From: Watersipora subatra | Taxonomy: Eukaryota > Bryozoa > Gymnolaemata > Cheilostomatida > Watersiporidae | Assembly (NCBI RefSeq): GCF_963576615.1 | Contig: NC_088715.1 | Span: 62,507,981-62,571,980 of the forward strand | Reading direction: 5' to 3' | DNA length: 64,000 nt | Part shown: in pieces, positions 10,673-23,514 of the stretch | Position numbering within the stretch: position 1 is the stretch's first letter | Layout of the letters: each line of letters starts with the position of its first letter | Program-made: the position numbers and the translations under genes | Notes under the pieces: model-generated | Database searches by the model: none | Told to the model about the DNA's origin: nothing | What the model saw: the letters and a program-made list of their open reading frames with translations, nothing else

Positions 10673-10745
10673 GGCTCTGTGGCCTAATGGATAAGGCGTC
10701 TGACTTCGAATCAGAAGATTGTGGGTTCGAGTCCCATCAGAGTCA
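10673..10745 (+). tRNA. tRNA-Arg(TCG), consensus class A
   Basis: Reference class A gene. Acceptor GGCTCTG pairs with CAGAGTC, D arm is GCCT/AGGC, anticodon stem TCTGA/TCAGA with loop CTTCGAA, and T arm GTGGG/CCCAT. Box A matches TGGCCTAATGG and box B GGTTCGAGTCC. It delivers arginine to CGA (and CGG by wobble). No intron and no encoded CCA. Confidence 0.94.
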
Positions 10746-10753
10746 ACAGATCA

Positions 10754-10757
10754 TTTT
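10754..10757 (+). terminator. Pol III T4 terminator after class A tRNA (representative)
   Basis: TTTT begins 9 bp after the tRNA end (10745). The same placement occurs after almost every class A copy and suits RNA polymerase III termination. Confidence 0.7.
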
Positions 10758-11326
10758 AACAACCTTTTCAATCATTTTATAAAATTGATCGAAAGTTTGA
10801 GTAGGTGTATCTTTACTGTTGCTCAACATGTCTGGAAAAACCACTGCTCCACTGTCTACCAACCAATAACCCTGCTTTTGTTAGTTTTTGTAAAATATTT
10901 AACACTTTTTTAAACATTCAAAACTAGTAGTTGCTCACCCTTTATATTTTCGAATGTTGTTTTTAACGAAGTCAAGCAGAAAATGCAACTCGGGCAAAAC
11001 TCTGACTTGGTGTATTCAATATAAACTGATTGTATACTCATAATCTTTAAATAAAGAAATGAGTTCGACTGTTTTAAATTAAAAAAATCGATAAATTTAA
11101 AAAATAAATTTATTACATCAGTTTTCCATATATAAACTTGTTGATGAACTATTTGAAAGTTTCAGTACTTTTTGTAAACTTTTAGTTTTAATTGGAATCC
11201 AATAAGATTACACTTTTTCGTTCGATGAGAACTTATCGATTTATAGTTAAACCACAGTGATCTTGTAACAAAACTTCATAAGTTTAAGGTTAAATTCAAA
11301 CCAATAATACAATATTTTCAGCATCT

Positions 11327-11399
11327 GGCCTTGTGACCCAATGGTAAAGGCATTTGACTACGAATCAGAAATTTGTGGTTTCGAGCCCCATCAAGGTCA
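11327..11399 (+). pseudogene. Decayed tRNA-Arg(ACG)-like, class C
   Basis: Class C has A10 opposite C25, A20a, A26 and T28. This copy also has T20 instead of the arginine-identity A20, and T53 facing C61. Box A and box B are both altered, so transcription is doubtful. Confidence 0.75.
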
Positions 11400-12020
11400 A
11401 TATGTCATGTTTTGTGTCGATAAAAGAGTAATTAGTACTTACAATAATGATATCGTCACATGGATTTTTGAGATTTAACAGCTCAAATTGTAAAACTTAA
11501 ACTCTTTAAATTAAAAGAAATAGAATAATTTACTGAAATGGATGGTTTTAACAGCCGTCGAAACAATTACACTCAGTATCATATTATTTAACTGAATATA
11601 ATAGATAAATGTAAGCTTGTAGATCCAAATTATGTTAAGAACATGTCAGAACAACAGCCAAAAAGTTATGAAAAAGTATGTAATCCAGTTATGTATTGAA
11701 TAGAAAAAAGTTATAATTCCTACATAACTTTGGAGGTCCTACAATTAGTATTTCTAGCTCTGAATAAACAAAAAGTTATTCTTGTCAAATTATTGTTGTA
11801 CATATTTGGTGTGTTTTCAAGGTCAGTGTGACGAAGTTTTAATAATGCTATTTCTGAAGTTATTAAGCATTTCAAATCTTTGAAAATAAATGAATGGTGA
11901 ATTTACAAAAAAGTATTTTACTTTGCGTGTTTTAGCTTACTAACTAATGATGTTGTGCTGATTGTTTTCAAGTTTTTTTTAGGACCGAGATTATAAAAGC
12001 TCATGATGTTATGTGTATCC

Positions 12021-12093
12021 GGCTCTGTGGCCTAATGGATAAGGCGTCTGACTTCGAATCAGAAGATTGTGGGTTCGAGTCCCATCAGAGTCA
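12021..12093 (+). tRNA. tRNA-Arg(TCG)
   Basis: Exact match to the class A reference at 10673, with TATAAAA upstream and T4 downstream. Confidence 0.94.
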
Positions 12094-12674
12094 ACAGATG
12101 ATTTTAACAACCTTTTCAATCATTTTATAAAATTGATCGAAAGTTTGAGTAGGTATATCTTTACTGTTGCTCAACATGTCTGAAAAAACCACTGCTCCAC
12201 TGTCTACCAACCAATAACCCTGCTTTTGTTAGTTTTAGTAAAATATTTAACACTTTGTTAAACATTCAAAACTAGTAGTTGCTCACCCTTTATGTTTTCG
12301 AATGTTGTTTTTAACGAAGTCAAGCAGAAAAAGCAACTCGGGCAAAACTCTGATTAGGTGGATTCAATATAAACTGACCGTATTCTCATAATTTTTAAAT
12401 CAGAAAATGAGTTCGGCTGTTTTACATTCAAGAAATCGATAAAGTAAAAAAAACAAGTTATTACATCAGTTTTCCATATATAAACTTGTTAATGAACTAC
12501 TTGAAAGTTTCAGTACTTTTTTTAAACTTTTAGTTTTAATTGCAATCAAATAAGATTACACTTTTTGGTTCGATGAGAACTTATCGATTTATAGTTAAAC
12601 AACGGTGATCTTGTAAAAATTCTTCATAAGTTTAAGGTTAAATTCAAACAAGTAATAGAGAGTTTTTAGCATCC

Positions 12675-12747
12675 GGCCTTGTGGCCCAATGGATAAGGCG
12701 TCTGACTACGAATCAGAAGATTGTGGGTTCGAGTCCCATCAAGGTCA
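12675..12747 (+). tRNA. tRNA-Arg(ACG)
   Basis: Exact match to the class B reference at 9978. Confidence 0.92.
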
Positions 12748-13368
12748 ATATGTCATGTTTTGTGTTGATAAAAGAGTAGTTAGTACTTACAATAATGATA
12801 TCGACGCATGGATTTTTGAGATTTAACAGCTCAAATTGTAAAACTTAAACTCTTTAAATTAAAAGAAATAGAATAAATTATTGAAATGGATGGTTTTAAC
12901 AGCTGTCGAAACAATAACACTCAGTATCATATTATTTAACTGAATATTATAGATAAATGTAAGCTTGTAGATCCAAATTATTTTAAGAACATGTCAGAAC
13001 AAAAACCAAAAAGTTTTGAAAAAGTATGTAATCCAGTTATGTATTGAATAGAAAAAAGTTATAATTCCTACATAACTTTGGAGGTCCTACAATTAGTATT
13101 TCTAGCTCTGAATAAACAAAAAGTTATCCATGTCAAAATATAGTTTACCTAATTGGTGTGTTTTCAAAATCAGCGTGACATAGTTTTAATATTGCTATTT
13201 CTGAAGTTATAAAGCATTTCAAGTCTTCGAAAATAAATGAATGGTGAATTTACAAAAAAGTATTTTACTTTGCGTGTTTTAGCTTACTAACTAATGATGT
13301 TGTGCTGATTGTTTTCAAGTTTTTTTTTAAGACCGACATTATAAAAGCTCTTGATGTTATGTGTATCC

Positions 13369-13441
13369 GGCTCTGTGGCCTAATGGATAAGGCGTCTGAC
13401 TTTGAATCAGAAGATTGTGGGTTCGAGTCCCATCAGAGTCA
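13369..13441 (+). tRNA. Arg-type tRNA body with Gln anticodon TTG
   Basis: Class A consensus apart from C35 to T (TTG), the same single change as the copy at 9323, with which it shares its position in a roughly 4.04-kb three-unit period. Confidence 0.85.
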
Positions 13442-14022
13442 ACAGATCATTTTAACAACCTTTTCAATCATTTTATAAAATTGATCGAAAGTTTGAGTAG
13501 GTATATCTTTACTGTTGCTCAACATGTCTGGAAAAACCACTGCTCCACTGTCTACCAACCAATAACCCTGCTTTTGTTAGTTTTAGTAAAATATTTAACA
13601 CTTTGTTAAACATTCAAAACTAGTAGTTGCTCACCCTTTATGTTTTCGAATGTTGTTTTTAACGAAGTCAAGCAGAAAAAGCAACTCGGGCAAAACTCTG
13701 ATTAGGTGGATTCAATATAAACTGACGGTATACTCATAACTTTTAAATCAGAAAATGAGTTCGGCTGTTTTACATTCAAGAAGTCGATAAATTAAAAAAA
13801 ACCAATTATTACATTACTTTTCCATATATAAACTTGTTAATGAACTACTTGAAAGTTTCAGTACTTTTTGTAAACTTTTAGTTTTAATTGCAATCAAATA
13901 AGATTACACTTTTTGGTTCGATGAGAACTTATCGATTTATAGTTAAACAACGGTGATCTTGTAACAATTCTTCATAAGTTTAAGGTTAAATTCAAACAAG
14001 TAATAGAGATTTTTTAGCATCC

Positions 14023-14095
14023 GGCCTTGTGGCCCAATGGATAAGGCGTCTGACTACGAATCAGAAGATTGTGGTTTCGAGTCCCATCAAGGTCA
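14023..14095 (+). tRNA. tRNA-Arg(ACG), T-stem variant
   Basis: Class B with T53 facing C61 at the top of the T stem. The 3' flank lacks the usual caatatgtcat words and goes straight to tgttttgtg, placing the T4 run closer. Confidence 0.78.
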
Positions 14096-14710
14096 TGTTT
14101 TGTGTTGAGAAAAGAGTAATTAGTACTTACAATAATGATATCGACGCATGGATTTTTGAGATTTAGCAGCTCACATTGTAAAACTTAAAATCTTTAAATT
14201 AAAAGGAATAGAATAAATTATTGAAATGGATGGTTTTAACTGCTGTCGAAACAGTTACATTCAGTATCATATTATTTAACTGAATATAATAGATAAATGT
14301 AAGCTTGTAGATCCAAATTATTTTAAGAACATGTCAGAACAAAAACCAAAAAGTTTTGAAAAAGTATGTAATCCAGTTATGTATTGAATAGAAAAAAGTT
14401 ATAATTCCTACATAACTTTGGAGGTCCTACAATTAGTATTTCTAGCTCTGAATAAACAAAAAGTTATTCTTGTCAAATTATTGTTGTACATATTTGGTGT
14501 GTTTTCAAGGTCAGCGTGACGAAGTTTTAATAATGCTATTTCTGAAGTTATAAAGCATTTCAAGTCTTTGAAAATAAATGAATGGTGAATTTACAAAAAA
14601 AGTATTTTACTTTGCGTGTTTTAGCTTACTAGCTAATGATGTTCTGTTGATTGTTTTCAAATTTTTTTTTAGGACCGAGATTATAAAAGCTCATGATGTT
14701 ATGTGTATCC

Positions 14711-14783
14711 GGCTCTGTGGCCTAATGGATAAGGCGTCTGACTTCGAATCAGAAGATTGTGGGTTCGAGTCCCATCAGAGTCA
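14711..14783 (+). tRNA. tRNA-Arg(TCG)
   Basis: Exact class A consensus with intact upstream TATAAAA. Confidence 0.94.
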
Positions 14784-15363
14784 ACAGATCATTTTAACAA
14801 CCTTTTCAATCATTTTATAAAATTGATCGAAAGTTTGAGTAGGTGTATCTTTACTGTTGCTCAACATGTCTGGAAAAACCACTGCTCCACTGTCTACCAA
14901 CCAATAACCCTGCTTTTGTTAGTTTTAGTAAAATATTTAACACTTTTTTAAACATTCAAAACTAGTAGTTGCTCACCCTTTATATTTTCGAATGTTGTTT
15001 TTAACGAAGTCAAGCAGAAAATGCAACTCGGGCAAAACTCTGACTTGGTGTATTCAATATAAACTGATTGTATACTCATAATCTTTAAATAAAGAAATGA
15101 GTTCGACTGTTTTAAATTAAAAAAATCGATAAATTTAAAAAATAAATTTATTACATCAGTTTTCCATATATAAACTTGTTGATGAACTATTTGAAAGTTT
15201 CAGTATTTTTGTAAACTTTTAGTTTTAATTGGAATCCAATAAGATTACACTTTTTCGTTCGATGAGAACTTATCGATTTATAGTTAAACCACAGTGATCT
15301 TGTAACAAAACTTCATAAGTTTAAGGTTAAATTCAAACCAATAATACAAAATTTTCAGCATCT

Positions 15364-15436
15364 GGCCTTGTGACCCAATGGAAAAGGCATTTGACTACGA
15401 ATCAGAAATTTGTGGTTTCGAGCCCCATCAAGGTCA
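15364..15436 (+). pseudogene. Decayed tRNA-Arg(ACG)-like, class C
   Basis: Class C with T53-C61 mismatch and C60 in the T loop. Anticodon ACG is retained. Closely related to the copy at 16712. Confidence 0.75.
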
Positions 15437-16057
15437 ATATGTCATGTTTTGTGTCGATAAAAGAGTAATTAGTACTTACAATAATGATATCGTCACATGG
15501 ATTTTTGAGATTTAACAGCTCAAATTGTAAAACTTAAACTCTTTAAATTAAAAGAAATAGAATAATTTACTGAAATGGATGGTTTTAACAGCTGTCGAAA
15601 CAATTACATTCAGTATCATATTATTTAACTGAATATTATAGATAAATGTAAGCTTGTAGATGCAAATTATTTTAAGAACATGTCAGAACCAAAACCAAAC
15701 ATTTTTGAAAATTTATGTAATCCAGTTATGTTTTGAATAGAAAAAAGTTATAATTCCTACATAACTTTGGAGGTCTTACAACTAGTACTTCTAGCTCTGA
15801 ATAAACAAAAAGTTATTCTTGTCAAATTATTGTTGTACATATTTGGTGTGTTTTCAAAGTCAGCGTGACATAATTTTATTAATGCTATTTCTGAAGTTAT
15901 TAAGCATTTCAAATCTTTGAAAATAAATGAATGTTGAATTTACAAAAAGGTATTTTACTTTGTGTGTTTTAGCTTACTAACTAATGATGTTGTGCTGATT
16001 GTTTTCAAGTTTTTTTAAGGACCGAGATTATAAAAGCTCTTGATGTTATGTGTATCT

Positions 16058-16130
16058 GGCTCTGTGGCCTAATGGATAAGGCGTCTGACTTTGAATCAGA
16101 AGATTGCGGGTTCGAGTCCCATCAGAGTCA
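16058..16130 (+). tRNA. Arg-type tRNA body with Gln anticodon TTG
   Basis: Class A with anticodon TTG and T50 to C, which puts C50 opposite A64 in the T stem. The C50 change is shared with 17406, whose anticodon is still TCG, so the anticodon change arose or was exchanged independently of C50. Confidence 0.78.
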
Positions 16131-16711
16131 ACAGATCATTTTAACAACCTTTTCAATCATTTTATAAAATTGATCGAAAGTTTGAGTAGGTGTATCTTTA
16201 CTGTTGCTCAACATGTCTGGAAAAACCACTGCTCGCCTGTCTACCAACCAATAACCCTGCTTTTGTTAGTTTTAGTAAAATATTTAACACTTTTTTAAAC
16301 ATTCAAAACTAGTAGTTGCTCACCCTTTATCTTTTCGAATGTTGTTTTTAACGAAGTCAAGCAGAAAATGCAACTCGGGCAAAACTCTGACTTGGTGTAT
16401 TCAATATAAACTGATTGTATACTCATAATCTTTAAATAAAGAAATGAGTTCGACTGTTTTAAATTAAAAAAATCGATAAACTTAAAAAATAAATTTATTA
16501 CATCAGTTTTCCATATATAAACTTGTTGATGAACTATTTGAAAGTTTCAGTACTTTTTGTAAACTTTTAGTTTTAATTGGAATCCAATAAGATTACACTT
16601 TTTCGTTCGATGAGAACTTATCGATTTATAGTTAAACCACGGTGATCTTGTGACAAAACGTCATAAGTTTAAGGTTAAATTCAAACCAATTGTACAATAT
16701 TTTCAGCATCT

Positions 16712-16784
16712 GGCCTTGTGACCCAATGGAAAAGGCATTTGACTACGAATCAGAAATTTGTGGTTTCGAGCCCCATCAAGGTCA
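16712..16784 (+). pseudogene. Decayed tRNA-Arg(ACG)-like, class C
   Basis: Class C with A10-C25 and T53-C61 mismatches. The upstream flank carries a private change (caattgtaca for caataataca). Confidence 0.75.
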
Positions 16785-17405
16785 ATATGTCATGTTTTGT
16801 GTCGATAAAAGAGTAATTAGTACTTACAATAATGATATCGTCACATGGATTTTTGAGATTTAACAGCTCAAATTGTAAAACTTAAACTCTTTAAATTAAA
16901 AGAAATAGAATAATTTACTGAAATGGATGGTTTTAACAGCTGTCGAAACAATTACATTCAGTATCATATTATTTAACTGAATATTATAGATAAATGTAAG
17001 CTTGTAGATGCAAATTATTTTAAGAACATGTCAGAACCAAAACCAAACACTTTTGAAAATTTATGTAATCCAGTTATGTTTTGAATAGAAAAAAGTTATA
17101 ATTCCTACATAACTTTGGAGGTCTTACAACTAGTACTTCTAGCTCTGAATAAACAAAAAGTTATTCTTGTCAAATTATTGTTGTACATATTTGGTGTGTT
17201 TTCAAAGTCAGCGTGACATAATTTTATTAATGCTATTTCTGAAGTTATTAAGCATTTCAAATCTTTGAAAATAAATGAATGTTGAATTTACAAAAAAGTA
17301 TTTTACTTTGCGTGTTTTAGCTTACTAACTAATGATGTTGTGCTGATTGTTTTCAAGTTTTTTTTAGGACCGAGATTATAAAAGCTCTTGATGTTATGTG
17401 TATCT

Positions 17406-17478
17406 GGCTCTGTGGCCTAATGGATAAGGCGTCTGACTTCGAATCAGAAGATTGCGGGTTCGAGTCCCATCAGAGTCA
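17406..17478 (+). tRNA. tRNA-Arg(TCG), T-stem variant
   Basis: Class A with T50 to C (C50 opposite A64). Anticodon TCG. Otherwise consensus. Confidence 0.85.
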
Positions 17479-18059
17479 ACAGATCATTTTAACAACCTTT
17501 TCAATCATTTTATAAAATTGATCGAAAGTTTGAGTAGGTATATTTTTACTGTTGCTCAACATGTCTGGAAAAACCACTGCTCCACTGTCTACCAACCAAT
17601 AACCCTGCTTTTGTTAGTTTTAGTAAAATATTTAACACTTCGTTAAACATTCAAAACTAGTAGTTGCTCACCCTTTATCTTTTCGAATGTTGTTTTTAAC
17701 GAAGTCAAGCAGAAAAAGCAACTCGGGCAAAACTCTGATTAGGTGGATTCAATATAAACTGACCGTATACTCATAATTTTTAAATCAGAAAATGAGTTCG
17801 GCTGTTTTACATTCAAGAAATCGATAAAGTAAAAAAAACAAGTTATTACATGAGTTTTCCATATATAAACTTGTTAATGAACTACTTGAAAGTTTCAGTA
17901 CTTTTTTTAAACTTTTAGTTTTAATTGCAATCAAATAAGATTACACTTTTTTGTTCGATGAGAACTTATCGATTTATAGTTAAACAACGGTGATCTTGTA
18001 ACAATTCTTTATAAGTTTAAGGTTAAATTCAAACAAGTAATAGAGAGTTTTTAGCATCC

Positions 18060-18132
18060 GGCCTTGTGGCCCAATGGATAAGGCGTCTGACTACGAATCA
18101 GAAGATTGTGGGTTCGAGTCCCATCAAGGTCA
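18060..18132 (+). tRNA. tRNA-Arg(ACG)
   Basis: Exact class B consensus. Confidence 0.92.
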
Positions 18133-18754
18133 ATATGTCATGTTTTGTGTTGATAAAAGAGTAGTTAGTACTTACAATAATGATATCGACGCATGGATTT
18201 TTGAGATTTAACAGCTCAAATTGTAAAACTTAAACTCTTTAAATTAAAAGAAATAGAATAAATTATTGAAATGGATGGTTTTAACAACTGTCGAAACAAT
18301 TACACTCAGTATCATATCATTTAACTGAATATTATAGATAAATGTAAGCTTGTAGATCCAAATTATTTTAAGAACATGTCAGAACAACAGCCAAAAAGTC
18401 TTGAAAAAGTATGTAATCCAGTTATGTATTGAATAGAAAAAAGTTATAAATCCTACATAACTTTGGAGGTCCTACAATTAGTATTTCTAGCTCTGAATAA
18501 ACAAAAAGTTATTTTTGTCAAATTATTGTTGTACATATTTGGTGTGTTTTCAAGGTCAGCGTGACGAAGTTTTAATAATGCTATTTCTGAAGTTATAAAG
18601 CATTTCAAGTCTTTGAAAATAAATGAATGGTGAATTTACAAAAAAGTATTTTACTTTGCGTGTTTTAGCTTACTAGCTAATGATGTTCTGTTGATTGTTT
18701 TCAAATTTTTTTTTAGGACCGACATTATAAAAGCTCATGATGTTATGTGTATCC

Positions 18755-18827
18755 GGCTCTGTGGTCTAATGGATAAGGTGTCTGACTTCGAATCAGAAGA
18801 TTGTGGGTTCGAGTCCCATCAGAGTCA
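18755..18827 (+). tRNA. tRNA-Arg(TCG), D-stem wobble variant
   Basis: Class A with T11 and T25, turning two D-stem pairs into G-T wobbles (10-25 and 11-24) but keeping the fold. The same pair of changes recurs at 36985. Confidence 0.85.
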
Positions 18828-19408
18828 ACAGATCATTTTAACAACCTTTTCTATCATTTTATAAAATTGATCGAAAGTTTGAGTAGGTATATCTTCACTG
18901 TTGCTCAACATGTCTGGAAAAATCACTGCTCCACTGTCTACCAACCAATAACCCTGCTTTTGTTAGTTTTAGTAAAATATTTAACACTTTTTTAAACATT
19001 CAAAACTAGTAGTTGCTCACCCTTTATATTTTCGAATGTTGTTTTTAACGAAGTCAAGCAGAAAAAGCAACTCGGGCTAAACTCTGATTAGGCGGATTCA
19101 ATATAAACTGACTGTATACTCATAAATTTTAAATCATAAAATGAGTTCGGCTGTTTTACATTCAAGAAATCGATAAATTAAAAAAAACAAGTTATTACAT
19201 TATTTTTCCATATATAAACTTGTTAATGAACTACTTGAAAGTTTCAGTACTTTTTGTAAACTTTTAGTTTTAATTGCAATCAAATAAGATTACACTTTTT
19301 GGTTCGATGAGAACTTATCGATTTATAGTTAAACAACGGTGATCTTGTAACAATTCTTTATAAGTTTAAGGTTAAATTCAAACAAGTAATAGAGAGTTTT
19401 TAGCATCC

Positions 19409-19481
19409 GGCCTTGTGGCCCAATGGATAAGGCGTCTGACTACGAATCAGAAGATTGTGGGTTAGAGTCCCATCAAGGTCA
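19409..19481 (+). tRNA. tRNA-Arg(ACG), T-loop C56A variant
   Basis: Class B except C56 to A. C56 normally pairs with G19 to join the D and T loops and is central to box B, so both folding and TFIIIC binding should suffer. First of seven copies with this change. Confidence 0.75.
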
Positions 19482-20098
19482 ATATGTCATGTTTTGTGTT
19501 GATAAAAGAATAATTAGTACTTACAATAATGATATCGACGCATGGATTTTTGAGATTTAACAGCTCAAATTGTAAAACTTAAACTCTTTAAATTAAAAGG
19601 AATAGAATAAATTATTGAAATGTATGGTTTTAACAGCTGTCGAAACAATTACATTCAGTATTATATTATTTAACTGAGTATGATAGATAAAGGTAAGCTT
19701 GTAGATGCAAATTATTTTAAGAACATGTCAGAACCAAAACCAAACAGTTTTGAAAATTTATGTAATCCAGTTATGTTTTGAATAGAAAAAAGTTATAATT
19801 CCTACATAACTTTGGAGGTCTTACAATTAGTATTTCTAGCTCTGAATAAACAAAAAGTTATTCTTGTCAAATTATTGTTGTACATATTTGGTGTGTTTTC
19901 AAAGTCAGCGTGACGAAATTTTATTAATGCTATTTCTGAAGTTATTAAGCATTTCAAATCTTTGAAAATAAATGAATGGTGAATTTACAAAAAAGTATTT
20001 TACTTTGCGTGTTTTAGCTTACTAATGATGTTGTGCTGATTGTTTTCAAGTTTTTTTTAGGACCGAGATTACAAAAGCTCTTGATGTTATGTGTATCT

Positions 20099-20171
20099 GG
20101 CTCTGTGGCCTAATGGATAAGGCGTCTGACTTCGAATCAGAAGATTGTGGGTTTGAGTCCCATCAGAGTCA
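20099..20171 (+). tRNA. tRNA-Arg(TCG), T-loop C56T variant
   Basis: Class A with C56 to T in the T loop, a CpG transition at the invariant C. Its upstream TATA element is also changed (TACAAAA), so two promoter parts are weakened in one copy. Confidence 0.78.
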
Positions 20172-20752
20172 ACAGATAATTTTAACAACCTTTTCAATCA
20201 TTTTATAAAATTGATCGAAAGTTTGAGTAGGTGTATCTTTACTGTTACTCAACTTGTCTGGAAAAACCACTGCTCCACTGTCTACCAACCAATAACCCTG
20301 CTTTTGTTAGTTTTAGTAAAATATTTAACACTTTTTTAAACATTCAAAACTAGTAGTTGCTCACCCTTTATATTTTCGAATGTTGTTTTTAACAAAGTCA
20401 AGCAGAAAAAGCAACTCGAAGAAAACTCTGATTAGGTGGATTCAATATAAACTGACTGTATACTCATAACTTTTAAATCAGAAAATGAGTTCGGCTGTTT
20501 TACATTCAAGAAATCGATAAATTAAAAAAAACAAAATATTTCATTACTTTTCCATATAGAAACTTGTTAATGAACTACTTGAAAGTTTCAGTACTTTTTG
20601 TAAACTTTTAGTTTTAATTGCAATCAAATAAGATTACACTTTTTCGTTCGATGAGAACTTATCGATTTATAGTTAAACAACGGTGATCTTGTAACAATTC
20701 TTCATAAGTTTAAGGTTAAATTCAAACAAGTAATAGAGAGTTTTTAGCATCC

Positions 20753-20825
20753 GGCCTTGTGGCCCAATGGATAAGGCGTCTGATTATGAATCAGAAGATT
20801 GTGGTTTCAAGTCCCATCAAGGTCA
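20753..20825 (+). tRNA. Arg-type tRNA body with His anticodon ATG
   Basis: Class B with loop TTATGAA: T32 and C35 to T give anticodon ATG. The T arm also has T53 and A57, both disturbing box B. One of six copies sharing this exact set. Probably weakly transcribed or a pseudogene. Confidence 0.72.
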
Positions 20826-21438
20826 TGTTTTGTGTTGATAAAAGAGTAGTTAGTACTTACAATAATGATATCGACGCATGGATTTTTGAGATTTAACAGC
20901 TCAAATTGTAAAACTTAAACTCTTTAAATTAAAAGGAATAGAATAATTTATTGAAATGGATGCTTTTAACAGCTGTCGAAACAACCACACTGAGTGTTAT
21001 ATTATTTAACTTAATATAATAGATAAATGTTAGCTTCTAGATGCAAAATATCTTAAGAACGTGTCAGAACAAAAACAAAAATGTTTTGAAAAAAGTGTGT
21101 AATCCAGTTATGTATTGAAGAGAAAAAGTAATAATTCTTACAAAACTTTGGATGTCTTAGATTTAGTATTTCTAGCTCTGAATAAACAAAAAGTTATCCA
21201 TGTCAAAATATAGTTTACCTAATTGGTGTGTTTTCAAAATCAGCGTGACATAGTTTTAATATTGCTATTTCTGAAGTTATAAAGCATTTCAAGTCTTCAA
21301 AAATAAATGAATGGTGAATTTACAAAAAAGTATTTTACTTTGCGTGTTTTAGCTTACTAGCTAATGATGTTCTGTTGATTGTTTTCAAATTTTTTTTTAG
21401 GACCGACATTATAAAAGCTCATGATGTTATGTGTATCC

Positions 21439-21511
21439 GGCTCTGTGGCCTAATGGATAAGGTGTCTGACTTCGAATCAGAAGATTGTGGGTTCGAGTCC
21501 CATCAGAGTCA
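21439..21511 (+). tRNA. tRNA-Arg(TCG), G10-T25 variant
   Basis: Class A with C25 to T, a CpG transition making a tolerated G10-T25 wobble. Otherwise consensus. Confidence 0.9.
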
Positions 21512-22092
21512 ACAGATCATTTTAACAACCTTTTCAATCATTTTATAAAATTGATCGAAAGTTTGAGTAGGTGTATCTTTACTGTTGCTCAACATGTCTG
21601 GAAAAACCACTGCTCCACTGTCTACCAACCAATAACCCTGCTTTTGTTAGTTTTAGTAAAATATTTAACACTTTTTTAAACATTCAAAACTAGTAGTTGC
21701 TCACCCTTTATATTTTCGAATGTTGTTTTTAACGAAGTCAAGCAGAAAATGCAACTCGGGCAAAACTCTGACTTGGTGTATTCAATATAAACTGATTGTA
21801 TACTCATAATCTTTAAATAAAAAAATGAGTTCGACTGTTTTAAATTAAAAAAATCGATAAATTTAAAAAATACATTTATTACATCAGTTTTCCATATATA
21901 AACTTGTTAATGAACTTCTTGAAAGTTTCAGTACTTTTTGTAAACCTTTAGTTTTAATTGCAATCAAATAAGATTACACTTTTTGGTTCGATGAGAACTT
22001 ATCGATTTATAGTTAAACCACAGTGATCTTGTAACAAAACTTCATAAGTTTAAGGTTAAATTCAAACCAATAATACAATATTTTCAGCATCT

Positions 22093-22165
22093 GGCCTTGT
22101 GACCCAATGGAAAAGGCATTTGACTACGAATCAGAAATTTGTGGGTTCGAGCCCCATCAAGGTCA
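22093..22165 (+). pseudogene. Decayed tRNA-Arg(ACG)-like, class C with intact T stem
   Basis: Class C form that keeps G53-C61, so only A10-C25 and loop changes separate it from class B. The least damaged form of class C and possibly still folded. Confidence 0.65.
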
Positions 22166-22787
22166 ATATGTCATGTTTTGTGTCGATAAAAGAGTAATTA
22201 GTACTTACAATATTGATATCGTCACATGGATTTTTGAGATTTAACAGCTCAAATTGTAAAACTTAAACTCTTTAAAATAAAAGGAATAGAATAATTTATT
22301 GAAATGGATGGTTTTAACAGCCGTCGAAACAATTACATTCAGTATCATATTATTTAACTGAATATTATAGATAAATGTAAGCTTGTAGATCCAAATTATG
22401 TTAAGAACATGTCAGAACAAAAACCAAAAAGTTTTGAAAAAGTATGTAATCCAGTTATGTATTGAATAGAAAAAAGTTATAATTCCTACATAACTTTGGA
22501 GGTCCTACAGTTGGTATTTCTAGCTCTGAATAAACAAAAAGTTATTCTTGTCAAATTATTGTTGTACATATTTGGTGCGTTTTTCAGGTCAGCGAGACAA
22601 AGTTTTAATAATGCTATTTCTGAAGTTATAAAGCATTTCAAGTCTTTGAAAATAAATGAATGGTGAATTTACAAAAAAGTATTTTACTTTGCGTGTTTTA
22701 GCTTACTAACTAATGATGTTGTGCTGATTGTTTTCAAGTTTTTTTTTAGGACTGAGATTATAAAAGCTCTTGATGTTATGTGTATCC

Positions 22788-22860
22788 GGCTCTGTGGCCT
22801 AATGGATAAGGCGTTTGACTTTGAATCAGAAGATTGTGGGTTCGAGTCCCATCAGAGTCA
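22788..22860 (+). tRNA. Arg-type tRNA body with Gln anticodon TTG
   Basis: Class A with TTG anticodon and C28 to T, giving a T28-G42 wobble in the anticodon stem. This is the commonest TTG haplotype in the array. Confidence 0.83.
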
Positions 22861-23441
22861 ACAAATGATTTTAACAACCTTTTCTATCATTTTATAAAAT
22901 TGATCGAAAGTTTGAGTAGGTATATCTTCACTGTTGCTCAACATGTCTGGAAAAATCACTGCTCCACTGTCTACCAACCAATAACCCTGCTTTTGTTAGT
23001 TTTAGTAAAATATTTAACACTTTTTTAAACATTCAAAACTAGTAGTTGCTCACCCTTTATATTTTCGAATGTTGTTTTTAACGAAGTCAAGCAGAAAAAG
23101 CAACTCGGGCAAAACTCTGATTAGGTGGATTCAATATAAACTGACTGTATACTCATAAATTTTAAATCATAAAATGAGTTCGGCTGTGTTACATTCAAGA
23201 AATCGATAAATTAAAAAAAACAAGTTATTACATTACTTTTCCATATATAAACTTGTTAATGAACTACTTGAAAGTTTCAGTACTTTTTGTAAACTTTTAG
23301 TTTTAATTGCAATCAAATAAGATTACACTTTTTCGTTCGATGAGAACTTATCGATTTATAGTTAAACAACGGTGATCTTGTAACAATTCTTTATAAGTTT
23401 AAGGTTAAATTCAAACAAGTAATAGAGAGTTTTTAGCATCC

Positions 23442-23514
23442 GGCCTTGTGGCCCAATGGATAAGGCGTCTGACTATGAATCAGAAGATTGTGGGTTCGAG
23501 TCCCATCAAGGTCA
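23442..23514 (+). tRNA. Arg-type tRNA body with His anticodon ATG
   Basis: Class B consensus except C35 to T (CTATGAA). All stems and box B are intact, so this is the cleanest type of ATG copy. Eukaryotic tRNA-His normally uses GTG, not ATG, and has an extra G at -1 that is not evident here. Confidence 0.85.

Noticed and set aside
10719-10913. Recurrent 64-residue frame beginning WVRVPSES in nearly every unit
   Set aside because: It starts at a TTG inside the tRNA T arm and its conservation equals that of the surrounding DNA. Copies differ by amino-acid changes without a bias toward silent ones. A shadow of tRNA plus spacer.
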